Shown here one piece after another: positions 1 to 5,988 of a stretch of 5,988 nucleotides of DNA (its first letter is position 1; the number at the start of each line of letters is the position of its first letter). Source of the stretch: Burkholderiales bacterium (lineage in GTDB: Bacteria; Pseudomonadota; Gammaproteobacteria; Burkholderiales; Burkholderiaceae_C); the NCBI GenBank assembly GCA_006227785.1, contig SBFU01000181.1, forward strand, positions 1-5,988. The letters are read 5' to 3'. The notes beneath the pieces were generated by a model. That model was not told where the DNA came from, did not search any database, and saw only the letters and a list, made by a program, of their open reading frames with translations. The position numbers and the translations under genes were made by a program.

Positions 1-14
1 TGTACCACCCGACC

Positions 15-2636
15 ATGACCCGTCCCACCACCGTTGCCGAAATCCGCAAGAGCTTCCTGGACTTTTTTGCTGCCAAGGGCCACACCGTTGTCGCGTCCAG
101 CCCCCTGGTGCCGGGCAACGACCCCACGCTCATGTTCACCAACTCGGGCATGGTCCAGTTCAAGGACGTGTTCCTGGGCACCGACAAGCGCAACTATGTG
201 CGTGCGGCGTCGGTCCAGGCCTGCCTGCGGGCCGGCGGCAAGCACAACGACCTGGAAAACGTGGGTTACACGGCGCGTCACCACACCTTTTTCGAGATGC
301 TGGGCAACTGGTCCTTTGGCGACTACTTCAAGCGCGAAAGCCTGAAGTGGGCCTGGGAACTGCTGACCGAGGTCTACGGCCTGCCAGCCGAACGACTTCT
401 GGCCACGGTCTACGCCGAAGACGACGAGGCGTATGACATCTGGACCAAGGAAATCGGTCTGCCGCCCGAGCGGGTGATCCGTATCGGCGACAACAAGGGC
501 GGCCGTTACAAGAGCGACAACTTCTGGATGATGGCCGACACCGGCCCCTGCGGTCCCTGCTCTGAGATCTTCTACGACCACGGCCCCGAGATCCCTGGCG
601 GCCCTCCCGGCAGCCCCGACGAAGACGGCGACCGCTTCATCGAGATCTGGAACAACGTGTTCATGCAGTTCGACATGAAGGAGGACGGCTCGGTCACGCC
701 GCTGCCCGCACCCTGCGTGGACACCGGCATGGGCCTGGAGCGCCTGGCCGCCATCCTGCAGCATGTGCACAGCAACTACGAGATCGACATTTTCGAGGTG
801 CTGATCAAGGCTGCCGCGCGCGAAACCGGCACGGCGGACCTCGCCAACCCCTCGCTCAAGGTGATCGCCGACCACATCCGTGCCACCTCGTTCCTGATCA
901 GCGACGGCGTGATCCCCAGCAACGAAGGCCGTGGCTATGTGCAGCGCCGCATCATCCGTCGCGCCATCCGCCACGGTTACAAGCTCGGCCAGAAAACCCC
1001 GTTCTTCCACAAGCTGGTGCCTGATCTGGTGAAGATGATGGGCGAGGCCTATCCGAACATGGCGAACCAGGCGCAACGCATCACCGAGGTGCTCAAGGCC
1101 GAGGAAGAGCGCTTCTACGAGACGCTGGCCAACGGCATGGAGATTCTGGACGCTGCGCTCGCCGACGGTCAGACAACCCTGCCTGGCGAGGTGGCCTTCA
1201 AGCTGCACGACACCTATGGCTTCCCGCTGGACCTGACCAACGATGTCTGCCGAGAGCGTGACGTCGCGGTGGACGAGGCGGGCTTTCACGCCGCCATGGA
1301 AGCGCAGAAGGCCAAGGGCCGCGCCGCCGGCAAGTTCAAGATGGACAAGGCGCTGGAATACACCGGCGTCGGCAACACCTTCGTCGGCTACGAGCAGCTC
1401 CAAGCACCGGCCAAGGTGGTGGCGCTGTACCTGGACGGCACACCGGTGGCCGAACTCAAGAGCGGCCAGCAAGGCGTTGTGGTGCTGGACACCACGCCCT
1501 TTTACGCCGAGAGTGGCGGCCAGGTCGGTGACGAAGGTCTCATCACCAGCGGCTCGGCCAGGTTTGTCGTTGGCGACACGCAGAAGATCAAGGCCGATGT
1601 ATTCGGCCACCACGGCATGGTCGAGCAGGGCACGCTGGCGGTGGGTGACAGCGTGAGCGCCAGCGTCAACCTGGATCTGCGCGCAGCCACCGTGCGCAAC
1701 CACAGCGCCACCCACCTGATGCACAAGGCCTTGCGCGAGGTGCTGGGCGAACACGTGCAGCAGAAGGGTTCTCTGGTCAACGCTGAACGTACGCGCTTTG
1801 ACTTTGCGCACAACGCGCCCGTGACGGACGAGCAGATCCGTCGCATCGAGGCGATCGTCAATGCCGAGATCCTTTCCAACGCCGCGGCCAGCGCGCAGCT
1901 GATGGACATCGAGTCCGCCAAGAACTCCGGCGCCATGATGCTGTTCGGCGAGAAATACGGCGACACCGTGCGTGTCCTGACCATCGGTTCCAGCAAAGAA
2001 CTGTGTGGCGGCACCCATGTCAGGGCCACTGGGGATATTGGCCTGTTCAAGATCGTTACCGAAGGTGGTGTGGCCGCGGGCGTGCGCCGAATCGAGGCGG
2101 TCACGGGTGCCCATGCGCTGGCCTATCTGCAGTCGCTGGAAGACACGGTGTCGCAGGCGGCCGGCGTCCTGAAGGCGCCCGTGCCCGAGTTGACCGCCCG
2201 CATCGGGCAGGCCCTGGACCAGATCAAGGCGCTGGAAAAGGAAGTGGCGGCCCTCAAGGGCAAGCTGGCTTCCAGCCAGGGTGATGAACTGGTGAACCAG
2301 GCGGTGGATGTGAAGGGGCTCAAGGTGCTGGCCGCCACCCTGCAGGGGGCCGATGCCAAGACCCTGCGCGAAACCCTGGACAAGCTCAAGGACAAGCTCA
2401 AGACGGCCGCCATCGTGCTGGCAGCGGTCGATGGTGGCAAGGTTCAACTGGCAGCCGGTGTCACGGCCGACAGCGTGGGCAAAGTCAAGGCCGGCGAGCT
2501 GGTGAACTTTGTTGCTCAGCAGGTGGGCGGCAAGGGCGGCGGCAAGCCCGACATGGCCATGGCCGGTGGTACCGACGCTTCGGGGCTGCCCCAGGCGCTG
2601 GCCTCGGTGCAGGGCTGGGTGGCAGAGCGGGTCTGA
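15..2636 (+). CDS. alaS: Alanyl-tRNA synthetase, full length (873 aa)
   Basis: Class II aminoacyl-tRNA synthetase that joins alanine to tRNA-Ala in the cytoplasm and hydrolyses mischarged Ser- or Gly-tRNA-Ala. The N-terminal catalytic domain has [17 protein letters not shown] (residues 30-46), the motif 2 region [20 protein letters not shown] (75-94) and motif 3 GMGLERLA (238-245). The tRNA-recognition region follows (about 250-460). The editing domain carries both halves of the zinc site, HSATH (563-567) and CGGTH (664-668). A charged helical stretch (about 700-795) leads to the C-Ala domain with its glycine-rich [15 protein letters not shown] (838-852). The length matches the bacterial family (about 870-880 aa), with no sign of truncation or frameshift. 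The ATG at 15 gives the usual N-terminus ([17 protein letters not shown]). Only 14 bases lie upstream; they contain no Shine-Dalgarno sequence and no in-frame stop, so the start is supported by homology alone. The next gene is convergent. Confidence 0.98.
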   Translation: MTRPTTVAEIRKSFLDFFAAKGHTVVASSPLVPGNDPTLMFTNSGMVQFKDVFLGTDKRNYVRAASVQACLRAGGKHNDLENVGYTARHHTFFEMLGNWSFGDYFKRESLKWAWELLTEVYGLPAERLLATVYAEDDEAYDIWTKEIGLPPERVIRIGDNKGGRYKSDNFWMMADTGPCGPCSEIFYDHGPEIPGGPPGSPDEDGDRFIEIWNNVFMQFDMKEDGSVTPLPAPCVDTGMGLERLAAILQHVHSNYEIDIFEVLIKAAARETGTADLANPSLKVIADHIRATSFLISDGVIPSNEGRGYVQRRIIRRAIRHGYKLGQKTPFFHKLVPDLVKMMGEAYPNMANQAQRITEVLKAEEERFYETLANGMEILDAALADGQTTLPGEVAFKLHDTYGFPLDLTNDVCRERDVAVDEAGFHAAMEAQKAKGRAAGKFKMDKALEYTGVGNTFVGYEQLQAPAKVVALYLDGTPVAELKSGQQGVVVLDTTPFYAESGGQVGDEGLITSGSARFVVGDTQKIKADVFGHHGMVEQGTLAVGDSVSASVNLDLRAATVRNHSATHLMHKALREVLGEHVQQKGSLVNAERTRFDFAHNAPVTDEQIRRIEAIVNAEILSNAAASAQLMDIESAKNSGAMMLFGEKYGDTVRVLTIGSSKELCGGTHVRATGDIGLFKIVTEGGVAAGVRRIEAVTGAHALAYLQSLEDTVSQAAGVLKAPVPELTARIGQALDQIKALEKEVAALKGKLASSQGDELVNQAVDVKGLKVLAATLQGADAKTLRETLDKLKDKLKTAAIVLAAVDGGKVQLAAGVTADSVGKVKAGELVNFVAQQVGGKGGGKPDMAMAGGTDASGLPQALASVQGWVAERV

Positions 2637-2672
2637 GCAGTGCGGGCATCGTGGCCCGAACCTCATCTCCGA
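2637..2672. other. Convergent intergenic gap between alaS and acyltransferase
   Basis: Only 36 bp separate the two facing stop codons. A short GC hairpin is visible: CGGGC at 2643-2647 pairs with GCCCG at 2654-2658 around a 6-nt loop. No T-run follows it on either strand, so it is not a canonical intrinsic terminator. Transcripts from both sides may overlap here, or Rho may end them. Confidence 0.5.
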
Positions 2673-3746
2673 TCAGCCGTTCCGGCTGCGCCCGAATGCC
2701 AGTCGCCGCTCAACCTGGCGCTCGAAAACCAGGGCCAGGGTCAGGCTCAGGGCATGGATCACGAAGGCCATCGTCCACGCGTGCATCGGCCCTTGAAGTT
2801 CCCATGCAACCCATGCTGTGTTGCCCAGCAGCAGGACCGGGAAATGCAGCAGGAACAGGGCGTATGAAGCTCGCCCTGCGTTGGCAATGCCACTGCGCAC
2901 AGCACTCGGCCAGCGCCTGGCCAGTTCGACTGGTGCGGTTGCCAGCCACCAGGAGACCACCAGCGCCACGGTCAGGCGCGTGCGCCATTCCACCCAAAGC
3001 GCGAACAGGCCCAGCGCCGTAGCGCCTGCGATCCACAGGGCGCGGGCACGGCAATCGGTGGCATCCCTGGCCATGCGGGCCATCATGCCCAGACCATAGG
3101 CGCCCATGAAGTAGATGGCCCAGGTGTCCAGCGCGGGCTGCCGGTTCCACCACAGCAGCGAAACCGCGACAAACAGCAGGGGCAGGGCTGGTAACCCGTT
3201 GGCCGCATGCAGGGTGCGCCCGAGCCAAAGGAGCAGCGCCAGCATGGTGTACAGCTGAAAGTCCACCGCCACGTACCAGATGCCGGCTGAGAGTGGCTCG
3301 ACACCGACGATGTCTTGTAGCAACAGGGCATGGGCCACGAGCTGCAGGATGTTTGGCGCCGAACCGGCCAGCTCAACATCGAGCCACGGCCGCGCGAGGG
3401 CGCTGGCCAACATGGCAAAGAGCATCGCGAGAGCAAAGGGGGGCAGCAGTCGTCCGTATCGCTCCGCTATGGCGACCGCGGGGAAACTGGCCCCTCGCTG
3501 CTGCAACGCCATCAGCCCCGGCAGTGCCAGGTAGCCACCCAGAACCAGGAACACCTGCACCGCCATCCGGCCGTGGTCGTAAAGCCAGGCCAGCATGGAA
3601 GGCCAACTGGCGTGCAGGGCATCCGCCACAGGCCCGTATGCCGACACGTGATGCCAGACGATCACCTGGGCTGCCAACACCTTCAGCAGGTCCACCGCCT
3701 CCCAGCGGCCGCCGGTGACGGTCAACGGCAGTTCCTGTCCGGCCAT
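2673..3746 (-). CDS. Acyltransferase 3 family integral membrane protein (357 aa)
   Basis: Probable inner-membrane O-acyltransferase of the AT3 family (Acyl_transf_3; OatA, OafA and NodX relatives), which transfers acetyl or similar groups to cell-surface sugars or other acceptors. The substrate cannot be told from the sequence. Visible family marks are a first membrane helix with DLLKVLAAQVIVWHHV (residues 19-34, the likely active-site His at 32/33), VQVFLVLGGYLA (63-74, compare the usual FFVLSGFL), the basic loop ERYGRLLPPF (95-104), GIWYVAVDFQLYTMLALL (155-172, compare WFLSVEFQFY), ASYALFLLHFPVLLL (293-307) and a terminal ERQVERRL (342-349). About ten hydrophobic segments fill the length, normal for a stand-alone AT3 protein. 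No SGNH domain is attached. The frame overlaps the upstream pseudouridine synthase by 25 bp if the ATG at 3746 is used. A TTG at 3725 (350 aa) has a better ribosome site and is an alternative start. Last gene of the leftward operon. Family confident, role unknown. Confidence 0.88.
   Translation of the reverse strand: MAGQELPLTVTGGRWEAVDLLKVLAAQVIVWHHVSAYGPVADALHASWPSMLAWLYDHGRMAVQVFLVLGGYLALPGLMALQQRGASFPAVAIAERYGRLLPPFALAMLFAMLASALARPWLDVELAGSAPNILQLVAHALLLQDIVGVEPLSAGIWYVAVDFQLYTMLALLLWLGRTLHAANGLPALPLLFVAVSLLWWNRQPALDTWAIYFMGAYGLGMMARMARDATDCRARALWIAGATALGLFALWVEWRTRLTVALVVSWWLATAPVELARRWPSAVRSGIANAGRASYALFLLHFPVLLLGNTAWVAWELQGPMHAWTMAFVIHALSLTLALVFERQVERRLAFGRSRNG
2674..2688. repeat. Short inverted repeat overlapping the acyltransferase stop
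   Basis: CAGCCG (2674-2679) and CGGCTG (2683-2688) are a perfect 6-bp inverted repeat around a 3-nt loop. It overlaps the stop codon of the leftward acyltransferase and lies about 40 bp past the alaS stop. Neither strand has a T-tract after it. It may give weak 3'-end structure to either transcript, or be a chance product of GC-rich sequence. Confidence 0.35.
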
Positions 3747-4666
3747 GACAGTGATGACGACGTGGTGAAGCGGCGCGGCTGCCCGGTGATCGGGTCGGAA
3801 AAGGCCACTTCCGCGGCCAGTAGCTGCAATGGATGCTGGAGGTCATCCGGCTCTCCAGGTCCTCGCAGCACCACCGGGTAGAAGCTGTCTCCGCAGATCG
3901 GACGACCCAGCCCCCACAGATGGACCCGCAACTGGTGCCGCCTGCCGGACACCGGTTCCAGGGCATAGCGCGTCAAGCCCCGCCGGCTGGTACCGGCTGA
4001 CATCCAGGTCTCGCTGTTCGGTTCGCCTTCGATTTCTCGCATGCGAAAAAACGCCGCCGGGTCTTCCTCGATCCGGGTGCGACGCACCGCGGGCAGGGGA
4101 GCAACTCCGGAAGCTGCGATGGCTTCATAGCGCTTGTCCACCTCGCGTCTGCGGAACAGGGACTGGTAGGCGTCCCGGTCTTGGGGACGCCGACAGAACA
4201 CCACAAGACCGGCCGTTTCACGGTCGATGCGATGAATGGGGCTGAGGGTGTCGATCCCCGTCAGACGCTTGAGCTGGACCAGCAGGCTTCGCTGGACATA
4301 GGCTCCGCTCGGGGTGACGGGCATGAAATGCGGCTTGTCGGCCACCAGCAGGTGCTCGTCCTGAAAAACGATTCGCGCCGGCTCGGCACTGGCAGGTTCA
4401 TCGGGTTGGGCGCGCCAGTAATACACCCGCATACCTGAGCGGAACGGGGTTTCGGGGCTCAACTGGTGACCCTCCGCAGACAGCACCTCGCCGCTGGCCA
4501 TGCGTTCGCTCCACTGAGCCGGGGACACCGCGGGCAGACGCCATGCCAGGTATTCCGCCACGGTAGACCAGGGAGTGTGTTCTGGTGGCTGGCATGGCAA
4601 GGCGACCACGCTCGGCGAGACGCCGTCGCGGGTCGGGATTTGCGGGTTGCGGGGCGGTCGCGACAC
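3722..4666 (-). CDS. RluA-family pseudouridine synthase (314 aa)
   Basis: Isomerises specific uridines to pseudouridine in rRNA or tRNA, in the cytoplasm. The target position cannot be read from the sequence. The RluA-type catalytic motif HRIDRETAGLVVF is at residues 145-157, with the likely catalytic Asp148. Further family motifs are VDKRYEA (176-182), GRRHQLRVHL (241-250), the IC-GDSFYP segment (257-264) and PLQLLAAEVAF (279-289). The region from about 33 to 85 may be a degenerate S4-like RNA-binding domain. The start is a GTG at 4666: an in-frame stop lies eight codons upstream (4690-4688) and the next internal Met (56) would cut into the N-terminal domain. The N-terminal PTRDGVSPSVVALP looks like the beginning of related betaproteobacterial proteins. 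The ribosome site is poor, with only AGG 9 nt upstream. It lies 36 bp after trmB and overlaps the acyltransferase start, consistent with one operon. I give no symbol because RluA, RluC, RluD and TruC types cannot be told apart safely here. Confidence 0.93.
   Translation of the reverse strand: MSRPPRNPQIPTRDGVSPSVVALPCQPPEHTPWSTVAEYLAWRLPAVSPAQWSERMASGEVLSAEGHQLSPETPFRSGMRVYYWRAQPDEPASAEPARIVFQDEHLLVADKPHFMPVTPSGAYVQRSLLVQLKRLTGIDTLSPIHRIDRETAGLVVFCRRPQDRDAYQSLFRRREVDKRYEAIAASGVAPLPAVRRTRIEEDPAAFFRMREIEGEPNSETWMSAGTSRRGLTRYALEPVSGRRHQLRVHLWGLGRPICGDSFYPVVLRGPGEPDDLQHPLQLLAAEVAFSDPITGQPRRFTTSSSLSWPDRNCR
3733..3736 (-). promoter_or_regulatory. Ribosome binding site favouring a TTG start for the acyltransferase
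   Basis: Read leftward, AGGA (3736-3733) lies 7 nt before a TTG at 3725-3723 that is in frame with the acyltransferase. This TTG overlaps the TGA stop (3724-3722) of the upstream pseudouridine synthase as TTGA, a typical arrangement for translational coupling. The ATG at 3746 has no comparable Shine-Dalgarno sequence. The site therefore suggests the protein may begin seven codons later than the longest reading. Confidence 0.45.
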
Positions 4667-4689
4667 GGAGCAAGGCCTGAAGATCCATC

Positions 4690-4703
4690 ACCCGTGTGCG
4701 GGT
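4690..4703 (-). repeat. Small hairpin at the trmB / pseudouridine synthase junction
   Basis: Read leftward, ACCCG (4703-4699) pairs with CGGGT (4694-4690) around a CACA loop. The stem begins at the last base of the trmB stop codon and ends 23 nt before the GTG of the next gene. No T-tract follows, so it is more likely an intercistronic RNA structure than a terminator. It could also be chance in GC-rich DNA. Confidence 0.35.
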
Positions 4704-5440
4704 CAGACCCGCTGGAACACCAGGTCCCACACGCCGTGGCCAAGCTTGAGGCCACGGTTTTCGAACTTGGTCAGCGGGCGGTAGTCGGGCTTGGGCACAT
4801 AGCCGGTGCTACCCGCTGCCGCAGTGTTCTGCAGCAGCGGCTCGTCGCTCAACACCGCCAGCATCTGCTCGGCGTAGGGTTGCCAGTCGGTGGCCAGATG
4901 CAGGTAGCCGCCGGGCTTGAGGTGCCGGGCCAGGCGGTTGACAAAGGCCGGTTGAATCAGGCGGCGCTTGTGGTGGCGGCTCTTGTGCCAGGGGTCGGGG
5001 AAGAAGATGTGCACACCATCCAGGCTTTGTTCGGGCAGCATGTGGTCCAGCACCTCAACCGCATCGTGACGGAAGATGCGGATGTTGTCGATGCCGCGCT
5101 CCCCGCAAAGCTTGAGCAATGCACCCACGCCCGGCTCGTGCACCTCGCAGCACAGGAAGTTGTCCTGCGGACGAACCTGGGCAATGTCTGCCGTGGCACC
5201 GCCCATGCCGAAGCCAATCTCCATGATGAGCGGGGCCTGCCGTCCAAATGCGGCAGCGGCATCAAGAGACACGTCGGGCGCGTAGGTGAGAAGAAAGCGC
5301 GGCCCGTATTGCTCGAAAGCCCGGGTCTGTCCCGGTCCCATGCGGCCGGCACGCAACACGTAGCTCTTGATGACACGGCGAAACGGGGTGATGCCGGTTT
5401 CGGGGGCTTCTTCGGGGGTGGAGAGGGTCGATTCGGACAT
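4703..5440 (-). CDS. trmB: tRNA (guanine-N7-)-methyltransferase TrmB (245 aa)
   Basis: SAM-dependent enzyme that methylates N7 of guanine 46 in the variable loop of tRNAs, acting in the cytoplasm. Diagnostic segments run in the expected order: [11 protein letters not shown] (residues 24-34), the SAM-binding loop MEIGFGMGG (73-81), [13 protein letters not shown] (97-109), RHDAVEVL (124-131), the signature [15 protein letters not shown] (146-160), [13 protein letters not shown] (181-193) and [20 protein letters not shown] (221-240). The acidic residues expected at the active site, Asp149, Asp185 and Glu227, are all present, as are the SAM-site acidic residues Glu74, Glu99 and Asp126. The length is normal for the family. 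The ATG at 5440 is the only sensible start, since the next Met (34) lies inside a conserved motif, but no clear Shine-Dalgarno sequence precedes it. First gene of the leftward operon, with a good -10 box at 5471-5466. Confidence 0.97.
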   Translation of the reverse strand: MSESTLSTPEEAPETGITPFRRVIKSYVLRAGRMGPGQTRAFEQYGPRFLLTYAPDVSLDAAAAFGRQAPLIMEIGFGMGGATADIAQVRPQDNFLCCEVHEPGVGALLKLCGERGIDNIRIFRHDAVEVLDHMLPEQSLDGVHIFFPDPWHKSRHHKRRLIQPAFVNRLARHLKPGGYLHLATDWQPYAEQMLAVLSDEPLLQNTAAAGSTGYVPKPDYRPLTKFENRGLKLGHGVWDLVFQRV

Positions 5441-5465
5441 GTCGCGGGGTTTCAGACTGGCTCTG

Positions 5466-5471
5466 ATTGTA
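5466..5471 (-). promoter_or_regulatory. Candidate -10 box of the trmB operon promoter
   Basis: Read leftward, TACAAT (5471-5466) differs from the sigma-70 consensus TATAAT at one base. It would start transcription near 5459, leaving a leader of about 19 nt before the trmB ATG. No good -35 is present at 16-18 bp spacing; the nearest TTGACA-like string (CTGACG) is only 13 bp away. An activator or a weak -35 contact would be needed. Confidence 0.5.
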
Positions 5472-5475
5472 GGAA

Positions 5476-5495
5476 ACCGGCGATCGTCAGCCGGT
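5476..5495. repeat. Inverted repeat overlapping the trmB -35 region
   Basis: ACCGGC (5476-5481) and GCCGGT (5490-5495) form a perfect 6-bp inverted repeat with an 8-bp centre. It covers the position where the -35 element of the trmB promoter should lie. It could be an operator for a dimeric regulator of one or both divergent genes. Its short length in GC-rich DNA means chance is a real possibility. Confidence 0.3.
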
Positions 5496-5560
5496 CCACT
5501 GACCCCGATGTGACGCCAGAAGCGACGCCGCGCGGTACCATGCCCGGCATTTGTCGCGCC

Positions 5561-5564
5561 GGAG
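5561..5564 (+). promoter_or_regulatory. Ribosome binding site of the alpha/beta hydrolase
   Basis: GGAG lies 7 nt before the ATG at 5572, an ideal spacing. It decides the start against the ATG at 5540, which is in a different frame. It is the clearest Shine-Dalgarno sequence in the window. Confidence 0.7.
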
Positions 5565-5571
5565 CTCCACC

Positions 5572-5988
5572 ATGGCAGAGGTTTTAGACGTTCAGGGTAT
5601 CTCGGTGATGATCGAAGGGCAGGGACCGACCGTGGTCATGGTGCATGGCTGGCCCGACAGCCCCGCGCTGTGGGACGAAACCGTCGCTGCGCTGAAAGAC
5701 CGCTACCGTTGCGTGCGGTTTGCGCTGCCGGGGTACGATCTTTCCCGTCCGCCGCGCCCGGTGTCGGTGAACCAGATGTGCGAGCTGCTGGCAGCGGTGG
5801 TCGACGCGGTCAGCCCGGGTGAGCCGGTCAGTCTTTTGCTGCACGACTGGGGTTGTTTCTTTGGCTACGAATACGCGGCCCGACACCTCGATCGAGTTCG
5901 GCGCGTGGTGGCCGTCGACATTGGGGACACCAACTCCGGCGCCTATCTGAAGGGGCTGACAGCCAAAGAAAAGCGCATGATCGCCTGG
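5572..5988 (+). CDS. Alpha/beta hydrolase, epoxide hydrolase-like, 3' end outside window
   Basis: First 139 residues of an alpha/beta-fold hydrolase whose frame stays open to the window edge. The oxyanion-hole strand is [15 protein letters not shown] (residues 21-35), and LPGYDLSRP (52-60) is the usual loop after the second core strand. The nucleophile elbow [15 protein letters not shown] (88-102) carries Asp92 rather than Ser. An Asp nucleophile in HDWG is typical of epoxide hydrolases and haloalkane dehalogenases. HGWP, rather than the HGNP common in haloalkane dehalogenases, leans to the epoxide hydrolase side. The His of the triad and the cap domain lie beyond the edge, so substrate and activity are open. 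No signal peptide is seen, so it is probably cytoplasmic. GGAG sits 7 nt before the ATG. It is divergent from trmB. I recall similar unnamed hydrolases from Comamonadaceae. Confidence 0.88.
   Translation, partial: MAEVLDVQGISVMIEGQGPTVVMVHGWPDSPALWDETVAALKDRYRCVRFALPGYDLSRPPRPVSVNQMCELLAAVVDAVSPGEPVSLLLHDWGCFFGYEYAARHLDRVRRVVAVDIGDTNSGAYLKGLTAKEKRMIAW

Larger units (their letters stand above)
5441..5571. promoter_or_regulatory. Divergent promoter region between trmB and the hydrolase
   Basis: These 131 bp separate two divergently read genes and must hold both promoters if neither gene is transcribed from further away. The trmB side has a strong -10 box. The hydrolase side has only a weak candidate, TACCAT at 5536-5541, with no recognisable -35. 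A 6-bp inverted repeat lies near the trmB -35 position. I see no small gene or RNA gene in the region. Confidence 0.6.

Noticed and set aside
1502..2104. A 200-codon open frame on the minus strand inside alaS
   Set aside because: It lies opposite the conserved editing domain of alaS, its translation is low-complexity and rich in Ser, Arg and Ala as expected of an antisense frame in GC-rich coding DNA, and it has no recognisable domain.
2643..2658. Hairpin after alaS as an intrinsic terminator
   Set aside because: The stem is only 5 bp and no T-run follows on either strand.
3330..3966. Overlapping open frames on both strands around the acyltransferase / pseudouridine synthase junction
   Set aside because: They are alternative frames of two genes with clear motifs. 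Their translations lack hydrophobic or catalytic patterns of their own.
4398..4730. A minus-strand frame with an ATG at 4688 as a possible alternative N-terminus for the pseudouridine synthase
   Set aside because: It is in a different frame from the enzyme, and an in-frame stop at 4690-4688 closes the true frame just upstream of the GTG at 4666. No frameshift is needed to explain the conserved protein.
4466..5587. A 373-codon open frame on the plus strand opposite trmB and the pseudouridine synthase
   Set aside because: It is longer than trmB, but the minus-strand frames carry full enzyme motifs, while this one is a GC-rich shadow with no domain. It spans two genes and the divergent promoter region.
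5584..5886. A 100-codon minus-strand frame opposite the hydrolase
   Set aside because: The plus-strand frame has the HGWP and HDWG hydrolase motifs and a good ribosome site. The opposite frame has neither a ribosome site nor a recognisable domain.

Overview
The window looks like a chromosomal core region of a high-GC betaproteobacterium. The AlaS, TrmB and hydrolase sequences resemble those I know from Comamonadaceae (Hydrogenophaga, Acidovorax or Rhodoferax type). That placement rests on recalled protein similarity and base composition, not on a search. I see no mobile element, tRNA, rRNA, CRISPR array or phage gene, and coding density is very high.

Layout: bases 15-2636 (+) hold complete alaS, alanyl-tRNA synthetase. 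Facing it is a leftward run of three genes, read from right to left: trmB (5440-4703), an RluA-type pseudouridine synthase (4666-3722) and an acyltransferase-3 family integral membrane protein (3746-2673). The gaps are 36 bp between the first two and a 25-bp overlap between the last two, so the three probably form one operon. alaS and the acyltransferase converge with only 36 bp between their stops, and no T-tailed terminator is visible there. A 131-bp divergent region (5441-5571) separates trmB from a rightward alpha/beta hydrolase (5572 to the window edge) that is cut off at its 3' end.

Functional theme: three of the five genes serve translation. AlaS charges tRNA-Ala and has its editing domain, TrmB makes m7G46 in tRNA, and the pseudouridine synthase modifies rRNA or tRNA. 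The membrane acyltransferase at the end of the operon and the divergent hydrolase have no obvious link to this theme.

I found no convincing new system. The points most worth a second look are the start site and coupling of the acyltransferase gene, its lysine where the family often has arginine, the divergent regulatory region, and the aspartate-nucleophile hydrolase at the edge.
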